64,000 nucleotides of DNA from Bombus terrestris (lineage: Eukaryota > Arthropoda > Insecta > Hymenoptera > Apidae). The position numbers were made by a program, and so were the translations under genes. Positions within the stretch are counted from its first letter, which is position 1. Each line of letters begins with the position of its first letter. The notes under the pieces were generated by a model. It saw only the letters and a list, made by a program, of their open reading frames with translations, was not told the origin of the DNA and searched no databases. Of the stretch, positions 26,888-39,657 are shown piece by piece. The stretch is from contig NW_025963589.1 of assembly GCF_910591885.1 (NCBI RefSeq), positions 421,253 through 485,252 of the forward strand, read 5' to 3'.

Positions 26888-28164
26888 TCCAACGATGTCC
26901 AACGATGTCCAACGTTGTCCAACGTTGAAGTCCAGTCCAGATCATCCAAAATGCTTTTAGCGGCATTTGGAGATCCAAACCGGACTGCTGCGTAGTTCTT
27001 AGCTTGGTATCGTTTTCCAAAGATTAATCAACTGATTAATTTTTTGGAAAACGATGCCAATTACCAGGTCTCACCACGCGGAGGTGACTACGCAAGAGAC
27101 CCGCCCATGGCTTCTTTATCTTTATACATCCATCTCGACATTCAACCCATTGGCAGAATGTCGAGTTACGACTCTACTTGACCATGGGCCTGCGTAAAGA
27201 AATAGTTGTTTCGTACCCTAACTGCGAAACACATATTTCCAACGCAGCGCTTACATGAATCTTTACAAACGTGGAGCAAAGCATACATAACGCCACAGCT
27301 ATCTCCCACACACCGATTACATAGATCAGTACAAATATTGTACAATAATTGGTACCCCTACTCGCAGCATTCGGTATCAAAGACACAATTATCTAACTTG
27401 GAACGAATGAAAGAAAATGAAGCTAACGAACGAACTAACGAACTTATGCGACGTACCCCGGTGCACCGGATAACCCGAAGGATTAGCGGAAAGCCCAAGT
27501 ATTGACCATAACTCGATTCCTGCTTCGCCGTTCGAAACTTATACGAGTCGCGGTCGATGGCGCCGACCGATGATGCCAGTGATCCGCTGGTGATCCAGCC
27601 GTGGATCCAGCACATAGGCCGGCAACTTAACACACCCCAACTGAACATGTGGAACCCGGGGAGGGGCCGCTGAACAGAATTACGAAGGCAGAAGCGTCAA
27701 CTGAACAGTGGGGCCCACCCCCGCGGGCCCGAACAGAATTACGGAGGACGTGAAATTACAGGTCCCTGCCCGAGTACCGAAGTACCAATCGGACAGGAGT
27801 GCAGATCCACGACTGAATTCCCAACAGATTCGCAAGCATCAGCGGCGCGACGACAACTCCCGCGATTCGGTGCGAACGTCGAGCAGTCGTCGAGCAGTCA
27901 CCAAGACTGAGGTGTGCTTGGGCCGCCTTACGAATCCAAAGAGTTTTCCAGTGCACGTTGACCCGCACGTACCCGGGATACGCGCGAGCGAGTACGCCAC
28001 GCGACAGTTTGAAAGAACTGAGTGATCGCGAACCGACAAATCGCGGGTACAATTTTTCGTTCCAAGATGGATAAGTATCGTTGTACAGAATGAGCTCACA
28101 ATGCACTTAACATATGTATCTATCTTACGATTAATTAAGCCTAAAACGCACGCATTCTACGGTG
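26888..28164. repeat. satellite monomer U22 (B/A recombinant)
   Basis: B-type through ACACAATTAT (offset 501, about 27388), then A-type from GGAAAGCCC (offset 606, about 27493) to ACTTAACAT at the end. The next unit is again B, so one A unit is missing from the alternation. Confidence 0.95.
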
Positions 28165-29441
28165 TCCAACGATGTCCAACGATGTCCAACGTTGTCCAAC
28201 GTTGAAGTCCAGTCCAGATCATCCAAAATGCTTTTAGCGGCATTTGGAGATCCAAACCGGACTGCTGCGTAGTTCTTAGCTTGGTATCGTTTTCCAAAGA
28301 TTAATCAACTGATTAATTTTTTGGAAAACGATGCCAATTACCAGGTCTCACCACGCGGAGGTGACTACGCAAGAGACCCGCCCATGGCTTCTTTATCTTT
28401 ATACATCCATCTCGACATTCAACCCATTGGCAGAATGTCGAGTTACGACTCTACTTGACCATGGGCCTGCGTAAAGAAATAGTTGTTTCGTACCCTAACT
28501 GCGAAACACATATTTCCAACGCAGCGCTTACATGAATCTTTACAAACGTGGAGCAAAGCATACATAACGCCACAGCTATCTCCCACACACCGATTACATA
28601 GATCAGTACAAATATTGTACAATAATTGGTACCCCTACTCGCAGCATTCGGTATCAAAGACACAATTATCTAACTTGGAACGAATGAAAGAAAATGAAGC
28701 TAACGAACGAACTAACGAACTTATGCGACGTACCCCGGTGCACCGGATAACCCGAAGGATTAGCGGAAATCCCAAGTATTGACCATAACTCGATTCCTGC
28801 TTCGCCGTTCGAAACTTATACGAGTCGCGGTCGATGGCGCCGACCGATGATGCCAGTGATCCGCTGGTGATCCAGCCGTGGATCCAGCACATAGGCCGGC
28901 AACTTAACACACCCCAACTGAACATGTGGAACCCGGGGAGGGGCCGCTGAACAGAATTACGAAGGCAGAAGCGTCAACTGAACAGTGGGGCCCACCCCCG
29001 CGGGCCCGAACAGAATTACGGAGGACGTGAAATTACAGGTCCCTGCCCGAGTACCGAAGTACCAATCGGACAGGAGTGCAGATCCACGACTGAATTCCCA
29101 ACAGATTCGCAAGCATCAGCGGCGCGACGACAACTCCCGCGATTCGGTGCGAACGTCGAGCAGTCGTCGAGCAGTCACCAAGACTGAGGTGTGCTTGGGC
29201 CGCCTTACGAATCCAAAGAGTTTTCCAGTGCACGTTGACCCGCACGTACCCGGGATACGCGCGAGCGAGTACGCCACGCGACAGTTTGAAAGAACTGAGT
29301 GATCGCGAACCGACAAATCGCGGGTACAATTTTTCGTTCCAAGATGGATAAGTATCGTTGTACAGAATGAGCTCACAATGCACTAGACATATGTATCTAT
29401 CTTACGATTAATTAAGCCTAAAACGCACGCATTCTACGGTG
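28165..29441. repeat. satellite monomer U23 (B-type)
   Basis: Standard B unit including GGAAATCCC. Its end is GCACTAGACAT, a private change at the B marker ACTTGACAT. Confidence 0.95.
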
Positions 29442-30718
29442 TCCAACGATGTCCAACGACGTCCAACGTTGTCCAACGTTGAAGTCCAGTCCAGATCATC
29501 CAAAATGCTTTTAGCGGCATTTGGAGATCCAAACCGGACTGGTGCGTAGATCTTAGCTTGGCATCGTTTTCCAAAGATTAATCAACGGATTAATTTTTTG
29601 GAAAACGATGCCAATTACCAGGTCTCACTACGTGGAGGTGACTGCGCAAGAGACCCGCCCATGGGTTATTTAACTTTATACATCCATCTCGACATTCAAC
29701 CCATTGGCAGAATGTCGAGTTACGACTCTACTTGACCATGGGCCTGCGTAAAGAAATAGTTGTTTCGTACCCTAACTGCGAAACACATATTTCCAACGCA
29801 GCGCTTACATGAATCTTTACAAACGTGGAGCAAAGCATACATAACGCCACAGCTATCTCCCACACACCGATTACATAGATCAGTACAAATATTGTACAAT
29901 AATTGGTACCCCTACTGGCAGCATTCGGTATCAAAGACACATTTATCTAACTTGGAACGAATGAAAGAAAATGAAGCTAACGAACGAACTAACGAACTTA
30001 TGCGACGTACCCCGGTGCACCGGATAACCCGAAGGATTAGCGGAAAGCCCAAGTATTGACCATAACTCGATTCCTGCTTCGCCGTTCGAAACTTATACGA
30101 GTCGCGGTCGATGGCGCCGACCGATGATGCCAGTGATCCGCTGGTGATCCAGCCGTGGATCCAGCACATAGGCCGGCAACTTAACACACCCCAACTGAAC
30201 ATGTGGAACCCGGGGAGGGGCCGCTGAACAGAATTACGAAGGCAGAAGCGTCAACTGAACAGTGGGGCCCACCCCCGCGGGCCCGAACAGAATTACGGAG
30301 GACGTGAAATTACAGGTCCCTGCCCGAGTACCGAAGTACCAATCGGACAGGAGTGCAGATCCACGACTGAATTCCCAACAGATTCGCAAGCATCAGCGGC
30401 GCGACGACAACTCCCGCGATTCGGTGCGAACGTCGAGCAGTCGTCGAGCAGTCACCAAGACTGAGGTGTGCTTGGGCCGCCTTACGAATCCAAAGAGTTT
30501 TCCAGTGCACGTTGACCCGCACGTACCCGGGATACGCGCGAGCGAGTACGCCACGCGACAGTTTGAAAGAACTGAGTGATCGCGAACCGACAAATCGCGG
30601 GTACAATTTTTCGTTCCAAGATGGATAAGTATCGTTGTACAGAATGAGCTCACAATGCACTTAACATATGTATCTATCTTACGATTAATTAAGCCTAAAA
30701 CGCACGCATTCTACGGTG
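29442..30718. repeat. satellite monomer U24 (A-type)
   Basis: Standard A unit with AGCGTCAAC. It is the last A unit of the window. Confidence 0.95.
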
Positions 30719-31995
30719 TCCAACGATGTCCAACGATGTCCAACGTTGTCCAACGTTGAAGTCCAGTCCAGATCATCCAAAATGCTTTTAGCGGCATTTG
30801 GAGATCCAAACCGGACTGCTGCGTAGTTCTTAGCTTGGTATCGTTTTCCAAAGATTAATCAACTGATTAATTTTTTGGAAAACGATGCCAATTACCAGGT
30901 CTCACCACGCGGAGGTGACTACGCAAGAGACCCGCCCATGGCTTCTTTATCTTTATACATCCATCTCGACATTCAACCCATTGGCAGAATGTCGAGTTAC
31001 GACTCTACTTGACCATGGGCCTGCGTAAAGAAATAGTTGTTTCGTACCCTAACTGCGAAACACATATTTCCAACGCAGCGCTTACATGAATCTTTACAAA
31101 CGTGGAGCAAAGCATACATAACGCCACAGCTATCTCCCACACACCGATTACATAGATCAGTACAAATATTGTACAATAATTGGTACCCCTACTCGCAGCA
31201 TTCGGTATCAAAGACACAATTATCTAACTTGGAACGAATGAAAGAAAATGAAGCTAACGAACGAACTAACGAACTTATGCGACGTACCCCGGTGCACCGG
31301 ATAACCCGAAGGATTAGCGGAAAGCCCAAGTATTGACCATAACTCGATTCCTGCTTCGCCGTTCGAAACTTATACGAGTCGCGGTCGATGGCGCCGACCG
31401 ATGATGCCAGTGATCCGCTGGTGATCCAGCCGTGGATCCAGCACATAGGCCGGCAACTTAACACACCCCAACTGAACATGTGGAACCCGGGGAGGGGCCG
31501 CGGAACAGAATTACGAAGGCAGAAGCGTCAACTGAACAGTGGGGCCCACCCCCGCGGGCCCGAACAGAATTACGGAGGACGTGAAATTACAGGTCCCTGC
31601 CCGAGTACCGAAGTACCAATCGGACAGGAGTGCAGATCCACGACTGAATTCCCAACAGATTCGCAAGCATCAGCGGCGCGACGACAACTCCCGCGATTCG
31701 GTGCGAACGTCGAGCAGTCGTCGAGCAGTCACCAAGACTGAGGTGTGCTTGGGCCGCCTTACGAATCCAAAGAGTTTTCCAGTGCACGTTGACCCGCACG
31801 TACCCGGGATACGCGCGAGCGAGTACGCCACGCGACAGTTTGAAAGAACTGAGTGATCGCGAACCGACAAATCGCGGGTACAATTTTTCGTTCCAAGATG
31901 GATAAGTATCGTTGTACAGAATGAGCTCACAATGCACTTAACATATGTATCTATCTTACGATTAATTAAGCCTAAAACGCACGCATTCTACGGTG
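30719..31995. repeat. satellite monomer U25 (B/A recombinant)
   Basis: Same junction type as U22: B markers to offset 501 (about 31219), A markers from offset 606 (about 31324). Private GCCGCGGAACAG changes a TGA to GGA in one frame and lengthens an open frame to 117 codons (31388-31741); I see no evidence that it is coding. Confidence 0.95.
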
Positions 31996-33272
31996 TCCAA
32001 CGATGTCCAACGATGTCCAACGTTGTCCAACGTTGAAGTCCAGTCCAGATCATCCAAAATGCTTTTAGCGGCATTTGGAGATCCAAACCGGACTGCTGCG
32101 TAGTTCTTAGCTTGGTATCGTTTTCCAAAGATTAATCAACTGATTAATTTTTTGGAAAACGATGCCAATTACCAGGTCTCACCACGCGGAGGTGACTACG
32201 CAAGAGACCCGCCCATGGCTTCTTTATCTTTATACATCCATCTCGACATTCAACCCATTGGCAGAATGTCGAGTTACGACTCTACTTGACCATGGGCCTG
32301 CGTAAAGAAATAGTTGTTTCGTACCCTAACTGCGAAACACATATTTCCAACGCAGCGCTTACATGAATCTTTACAAACGTGGAGCAAAGCATACATAACG
32401 CCACAGCTATCTCCCACACACCGATTACATAGATCAGTACAAATATTGTACAATAATTGGTACCCCTACTCGCAGCATTCGGTATCAAAGACACAATTAT
32501 CTAACTTGGAACGAATGAAAGAAAATGAAGCTAACGAACGAACTAACGAACTTATGCGACGTACCCCGGTGCACCGGATAACCCGAAGGATTAGCGGAAA
32601 GCCCAAGTATTGACCATAACTCGATTCCTGCTTCGCCGTTCGAAACTTATACTAGTCGCGGTCGATGGCGCCGACCGATGATGCCAGTGATCCGCTGGTG
32701 ATCCAGCCGTGGATCCAGCACATAGGCCGGCAACTTAACACACTACAACTGAACATGTGGAATCCGGGGAGGGGCCGCTGAACAGAATTACGAAGGCAGA
32801 AGCCTCAACTGAACAGTGGGGCCCACCCCCGCGGGCCCGAACAGAATTACGGAGGACGTGAAATTACAGGTCCCTGCCCGAGTACCGAAGTACCAATCGG
32901 ACAGGAGTGCAGATCCACGACTGAATCCCCAACAGATTCGCAAGCATCAGCGGCGCGACGACAACTCCCGCGATTCGGTGCGAACGTCGAGCAGTCGTCG
33001 AGCAGTCACCAAGACTGAGGTGTGCTTGGGCCTCCTTACGAATCCAAAGAGTTTTCCAGTGCACGTTGACCCGCACGTACCCGGGATACGCGCGAGCGAG
33101 TACGCCACGCGACAGTTTGAAAGAACTGAGTGATCGCGAACCGACAAATCGCGGGTACAATTTTTCGTTCCAAGATGGATAAGTATCGTTGTACAGAATG
33201 AGCTCACAATGCACTTAACATATGTATCTATCTTACGATTAATTAAGCCTAAACCGCACGCATTCTACGGTG
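31996..33272. repeat. satellite monomer U26 (B-type, right edge of higher-order block)
   Basis: B-type 5' half followed by the U11-specific 3' variants TATACTAGTC, CACTACAACT, GGAATCCGG and GGGCCTCC. The end differs from U11 (ACTTAACAT, TAAACCGCACG). Confidence 0.95.
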
Positions 33273-34549
33273 TCCAACGATGTCCAACGATGTCCAACGT
33301 TGTCCAACGTTGAAGTCCAGTCCAGATCATCCGAAATGCTTTTAGCGGCATTTGGAGATCCAAACCGGACTGGTGCGTAGTTCTTAGCTTGGTATCGATT
33401 TCCAAAGATTAATCAACTGATTAATTTTTTGGAAAACGATGCCAATTACCAGGTCTCACCACGCGGAGGTGACTACGCAAGAGACCCGCCCATGGCTTCT
33501 TTATCTTTATACATCCATCTCGACATTCAACCCATTGGCAGAATGTCGAGTTACGACTCTACTTGACCATGGGCCTGCGTAAAGAAATAGTTGTTTCGTA
33601 CCCTAACTGCGAAGCACATATTTCCAACGCAGCGCTTACATGAATCTTTACAAACGTGGAGAAAAGCATACATAACGCCACAGCTATCTCCCACACACCG
33701 ATTACATATATCAGTACAAATATTGTACAATAATTGGTACCCCTACTGGCAGCATTCGGTATCAAAGACACATTTATCTAACTTGGAACGAATGAAAGAA
33801 AATGAAGCTAACGAACGAACTAACGAACTTATGCGACGTACCCCGGTGCACCGGATAACCCGAAGGATTAGCGGAAAGCCCAAGTATTGACCATAACTCG
33901 ATTCCTGCTTCGCCGTTCGAAACTTATACGAGTCGCGGTCGATGGCGCCGACCGATGATGCCAGTGATCCGCTGGTGATCCAGCCGTGGATCCAGCACAT
34001 AGGCCGGCAACTTAACACACTCCAACTGAACATGTGGAACCCGGGGAGGGGCCGCTGAACAGAATTACGAAGGCAGAAGCCTCAACTGAACAGTGGGGCC
34101 CACCCCCGCGGGCCCGAACAGAATTACGGAGGACGTGAAATTACAGGTCCCTGCCCGAGTACCGAAGTACCAATCGGACAGGAGTGCAGATCCACGACTG
34201 AATCCCCAACAGATTCGCAAGCATCAGCGGCGCGACGACAACTCCCGCGATTCGGTGCGAACGTCGAGCAGTCGTCGAGCAGTCACCAAGACTGAGGTGT
34301 GCTTGGGCCGCCTTACGAATCCAAAGAGTTTTCCAGTGCACGTTGACCCGCACGTACCCGGGATACGCGCGAGCGAGTACGCCACGCGACAGTTTGAAAG
34401 AACTGAGTGATCGCGAACCGACAAATCGCGGGTACAATTTTTCGTTCCAAGATGGATAAGTATCGTTGTACAGAATGAGCTCACAATGCACTTAACATAT
34501 GTATCTATCTTACGATTAATTAAGCCTAAAACGCACGCATTCTACGGTG
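33273..34549. repeat. satellite monomer U27 (mosaic)
   Basis: B-like between offsets 121 and 233 (GGTATCGATTTCC, CACCACGCGG, GGCTTCTTTATC), but consensus at CTACTGGCAG and ACACATTTAT. Private TCCGAAATGC, GAAGCACAT, GAGAAAAGC and CATATATCAG. Confidence 0.95.
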
Positions 34550-35826
34550 TCCAACGATGTCCAACGATGTCCAACGTTGTCCAACGTTGAAGTCCAGTCC
34601 AGATCATCCAAAATGCTTTTAGCGGCATTTGGAGATCCAAACCGGACTGGTGCGTAGTTCTTAGCTTGGCATCGTTTTCCAAAGATTAATCAACGGATTA
34701 ATTTTTTGGAAAACGATGCCAATTACCAGGTCTCACTACGTGGAGGTGACTGCGCAAGAGACCCGCCCATGGGTTATTTAACTTTATACATCCATCTCGA
34801 CATTCAACCCATCGGCAGAATGTCGAGTTACGACGCTACTTGACCATGGGCCTGCGTAAAGAAATAGTTGTTTCGTACCCTAACTGCGAAACACATATTT
34901 CCAACGCAGCGCTTACATGAATCTTTACAAACGTGGAGCAAAGCATACATAACGCCACAGCTATCTCCCACACACCGATTACATAGATCAGTACAAATAT
35001 TGTACAATAATTGGTACCCCTACTGGCAGCATTCGGTATCAAAGACACATTTATCTAACTTGGAACGAATGAAAGAAAATGAAGCTAACGAACGAACTAA
35101 CGAACTTATGCGACGTACCCCGGTGCACCGGATAACCCGAAGGATTAGCGGAAAGCCCAAGTATTGACCATAACTCGATTCCTGCTTCGCCGTTCGAAAC
35201 TTATACGAGTCGCGGTCGGTGGCGCCGACCGATGATGCCAGTGATCCGCTGGTGATCCAGCCGTGGATCCAGCACATAGGCCGGCAACTTAACACACTCC
35301 AACTGAACATGTGGAACCCGGGGAGGGACCGCTGAAAAGAATTACGAAGGCAGAAGCCTCAACTGAACAATGGGGCCCACCCCCGCGGGCCCGAACAGAA
35401 TTACGGAGGCCGTGAAATTACAGGTCCCTGCCCGAGTACCGAAGTGCCAATCGGACAGGAGTGCAGATCCACGACTGAATCCCCAACAGATTCGCAAGCA
35501 TCAGCGGCGCGACGACAACTCCCGCGATTCGGTGCGAACGTCGAACAGTCGTCGAGCAGTCACCAAGACTGAGGTGTGCTTGGGCCGCCTTACGAATCCA
35601 AAGAGTTTTCCAGTGCACGTTGACCCGCACGTACCCGGGATACGCGCGAGCGAGTACGCCACGCGACAGTTTGAAAGAACTGAGTGATCGCGAACCGACA
35701 AATCGCGGGTACAATTTTTCGTTCCAAGATGGATAAGTATCGTTGTACAGAATGAGCTCACAATGCACTTAACATATGTATCTATCTTACGATTAATTAA
35801 GCCTAAAACGCACGCATTCTACGGTG
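34550..35826. repeat. satellite monomer U28 (1277 bp)
   Basis: Variants: CCCATCGGC, ACGACGCTAC, GGTCGGTGGCG, GAGGGACCGCTGAAAAG, AACAATGGGG, AGGCCGTG, GAAGTGCCAATC and GTCGAACAGTC. The AAAAG and GGCCGTG forms recur in U37; U30 has AAAAG with GATGCCGTG. Confidence 0.95.
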
Positions 35827-37103
35827 TCCAACGATGTCCAACGATATCCAACGTTGTCCATCGTTGAAGTCCAGTCCAGATCATCCAAAATGCTTTTAGC
35901 GGCATTTGGAGATCCAAACCGGACTGGTGCGTAGTTCTTAGCTTGGCATCGTTTTCCAAAGATTAATCAACGGATTAATTTTTTGGAAAACGATGCCAAT
36001 TACCAGGTCTCACTACGTGGAGGTGACTGCGCAAGAGACCCGCCCATGGGTTATTTAACTTTATACATCCATCTCGACATTCAGCCCATTGGCAGAATGT
36101 CGAGTTACGACTCTACTTGACCATGGGCCTGCGTAAAGAAATAGTTGTTTCGCACCCTAACTGCGAAACACATATTTCCAACGCAGCGCTTACATGAATC
36201 TTTACAAACGTGGAGCAAAGCATACATAACGCCACAGCTATCTCCCACACACCGATTACATAGATCAGTACAAATATTGTACAATAATTGGTACCCCTAC
36301 TGGCAGCATTCGGTATCAAAGACACATTTATCTAACTTGGAACGAATGAAAGAAAATGAAGCTAACGAACGAACTAACGAACTTATGCGACGTACCCCGG
36401 TGCACCGGATAACCCGAAGGATTAGCGGAAAGCCCAAGTATTGACCATAACTCGATTCCTGCTTCGCCGTTCGAAACTTATACGAGTCGCGGTCGATGGC
36501 GCCGACCGATGATGCCAGTGATCCGCTGGTGATCCAGCCGTGGATCCAGCACATAGGCCGGCAACTTAACACACTCCAACTGAACATGTGGAACCCGGGG
36601 AGGGGCCGCTGAACAGAATTACGAAGGCAGAAGCCTCAACTGAACAGTGGGGCCCACCCCCGCGGGCCCGAACAGAATTACGGAGGACGTGAAATTACAG
36701 GTCCCTGCCCGAGTACCGAAGTACCAATCGGACAGGAGTGCAGATCCACGACTGAATCCCCAACAGATTCGCAAGCATCAGCGGCGCGACGACAACTCCC
36801 GCGATTCGGTGCGAACGTCGAGCAGTCGTCGAGCAGTCACCAAGACTGAGGTGTGCTTGGGCCGCCTTACGAATCCAAAGAGTTTTCCAGTGCACGTTGA
36901 CCCGCACGTACCCGGGATACGCGCGAGCGAGGACGCCACGCGACAGTTTGAAAGAACTGAGTGATCGCGAACCGACAAATCGCGGGTACAATTTTTCGTT
37001 CCAAGATGGATAAGTATCGTTGTACAGAATGAGCTCACAATGCACTTAACATATGTATCTATCTTACGATTAATTAAGCCTAAAACGCACGCATTCTACG
37101 GTG
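35827..37103. repeat. satellite monomer U29 (1277 bp)
   Basis: Decamer block has CGATATCC and a TCCATCGTTG. CATTCAGCCC and TTTCGCACCC are shared with U31, two units on. Private GAGGACGCC. Confidence 0.95.
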
Positions 37104-38380
37104 TCCAACGATGTCCAACGATGTCCAACGTTGTCCAACGTTGAAGTCCAGTCCAGATCATCCAAAATGCTTTTAGCGGCATTTGGAGATCCAAACCGGA
37201 CTGGTGCGTAGTTCTTAGCTTGGCATCGTTTTCCAAAGATTAATCAACGGATTAATTTTTTGGAAAACGATGCCAATTACCAGGTCTCACTACGTGGAGG
37301 TGACTGCGCAAGAGACACGCCCATGGGATATTTAACTTTATACATCCATCTCGACATTCAACCCATTGGCAGAATGTCGAGTTACGACTATACTTGACCA
37401 TGGGCCTGCGTAAAGAAATTGTTGTTTCGTACCCTAACTGCGAAACACATATTTCCAACGCAGCGCTTACATGAATCTTTACAAACGTGGAGCAAAGCAT
37501 ACATAACGCCACAGCTATCTCCCACACACCGATTACATAGATCAGTACAAATATTGTACAGTAATTGGTACCCCTACTGGCAGCATTCGGTGTCAAAGAC
37601 ACATTTATCTAACTTGGAACGAATGAAAGAAAATGAAGCTAACGAACGAACTAACGAACTTATGCGACGTACCCCGGTGCACCGGATAACCCGAAGGATT
37701 AGCGGAAAGACCAAGTATTGACCATAACTCGATTCCTGCTTCGCCGTTCGAAACTTATACGAGTCGCGGTCGATGGCGCCGACCGATGATGCCAGTGATC
37801 CGCTGGTGATCCAGCCGTGGATCCAGCACATAGGCCGGCAACTTAACACACTCCAACTGAACATGTGGAACCCGGGGAGGGGCCGCTGAAAAGAATTACG
37901 AAGGCAGAAGCCTCAACTGAACAGTGGGGCCCACCCACGCGGGCCCGAACAGAATTACGGATGCCGTGAAATTACAGGTCCCTGCCCGAGTACCGAAGTA
38001 CCAATCGGACAGGAGTGCAGATCCACGACTGAATCCCCAACAGATTCGCAAGCATCAGCGGCGCGACGACAACTCCCGCGATTCGGTGCGAACGTCGAGC
38101 AGTCGTCGAGCAGTCACCAAAACTGAGGTGTGCTTGGGCCGCCTTACGAATCCAAAGAGTTTTCCAGTGCACGTTGACCCGCACGTACCCGGGATACGCG
38201 CGAGCGAGTACGCCACGCGACAGTTTGAAAGAACTGAGTGATCGCGAACCGACAAATCGCGGGTACAATTTTTCGTTCCAAGATGGATAAGTATCGTTGT
38301 ACAGAATGAGCTCACAATGCACTTAACATATGTATCTATCTTACGATTAATTAAGCCTAAAACGCACGCATTCTACGGTG
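37104..38380. repeat. satellite monomer U30 (1277 bp)
   Basis: One of the more divergent units: GAGACACGCC, ATGGGATATT, GACTATAC, AGAAATTG, CAGTAATTGG, GGTGTCAAAG, GAAAGACCAAG, GCTGAAAAG, CCCACCCACGCG, GGATGCCGTG, CCAAAACTG. Confidence 0.95.
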
Positions 38381-39657
38381 TCCAACGATGTCCAACGATA
38401 TCCAACGTTGTCCAACGTTGAAGTCCAGTCCAGATCATCCAAAATGCTTTTAGCGGCATTTGGAGATCCAAAACGGACTGCTGCGTAGTTCTTAGCTTGG
38501 TATCGTTTTCCAAAGATTAATCAACTGATTAATTTTTTGGAAAACGATGCCAATTACCAGGTCTCACTACGTGGAGGTGACTGCGCAAGAGACCCGCCCA
38601 TGGGTTATTTAACTTTATACATCCATCTCGACATTCAGCCCATTGGCAGAATGTCGAGTTACGACTCTACTTGACCATGGGCCTGCGTAAAGAAATAGTT
38701 GTTTCGCACCCTAACTGCGAAACACATATTTCCAACGCAGCGCTTACATGAATCTTTACAAACGTGGAGCAAAGCATACATAACGCCACAGCTATCTCCC
38801 ACACACCGATTACATAGATCAGTACAAATATTGTACAATAATTGGTACCCCTACTGGCAGCATTCGGTATCAAAGACACATTTATCTAACTTGGAACGAA
38901 TGAAAGAAAATGAAGCTAACGAACGAACTAACGAACTTATGCGACGTACCCCGGTGCACCGGATAACCCGAAGGATTAGCGGAAAGCCCAAGTATTGACC
39001 ATAACTCGATTCCTGCTTCGCCGTTCGAAACTTATACGAGTCGCGGTCGATGGCGCCGACCGATGATGCCAGTGATCCGCTGGTGATCCAGCCGTGGATC
39101 CAGCACATAGGCCGGCAACTTAACACACTCCAACTGAACATGTGGAACCCGGGGAGGGGCCGCTGAACAGAATTACGAAGGCAGAAGCCTCAACTGAACA
39201 GTGGGGCCCACCCCCGCGGGCCCGAACAGAATTACGGAGGACGTGAAATTACAGGTCCCTGCCCGAGTACCGAAGTACCAATCGGACAGGAGTGCAGATC
39301 CACGACTGAATCCCCAACAGATTCGCAAGCATCAGCGGCGCGACGACAACTCCCGCGATTCGGTGCGAACGTCGAGCAGTCGTCGAGCAGTCACCAAGAC
39401 TGAGGTGTGCTTGGGCCGCCTTACGAATCCAAAGAGTTTTCCAGTGCACGTTGACCCGCACGTACCCGGGATACGCGCGAGCGAGTACGCCACGCGACAG
39501 TTTGAAAGAACTGAGTGATCGCGAACCGACAAATCGCGGGTACAATTTTTCGTTCCAAGATGGATAAGTATCGTTGTACAGAATGAGCTCACAATGCACT
39601 TAACATATGTATCTATCTTACGATTAATTAAGCCTAAAACGCACATATTCTACGGTG
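38381..39657. repeat. satellite monomer U31 (1277 bp)
   Basis: CGATATCC, CATTCAGCCC and TTTCGCACCC as in U29. Private AAAACGGACTG within stem-loop 1 and GCACATATTC at the end. Confidence 0.95.

Larger units (their letters stand above)
12841..33272. repeat. higher-order repeat block, alternating B and A monomers (2554-bp period)
   Basis: Order of types from U11 to U26: B*, A, B, A-mosaic, A, B, A, B, A, B, A, B/A, B, A, B/A, B*. B is defined by C188, C192, A203, C224, C227, T232, usually C476, then A501, T606 and G1222; A by C19 and A109. Most units of the block share C749 and T932, so A and B come from one parental form first visible in U10. The central dimers (about 21780-26887) look identical, the mark of a recent amplification. 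Confidence 0.9.

Noticed and set aside
31388..31741. 117-codon frame in U25 created by TGA to GGA
   Set aside because: A single private substitution in one recombinant unit; the same frame is stopped in the other units and has no recognisable product.
12841..33272. A 15-unit higher-order repeat implied by U11 and U26
   Set aside because: U12 and U27 do not match each other and there is no second period of 15 units, so only the edges are related, not a repeated 19-kb block.
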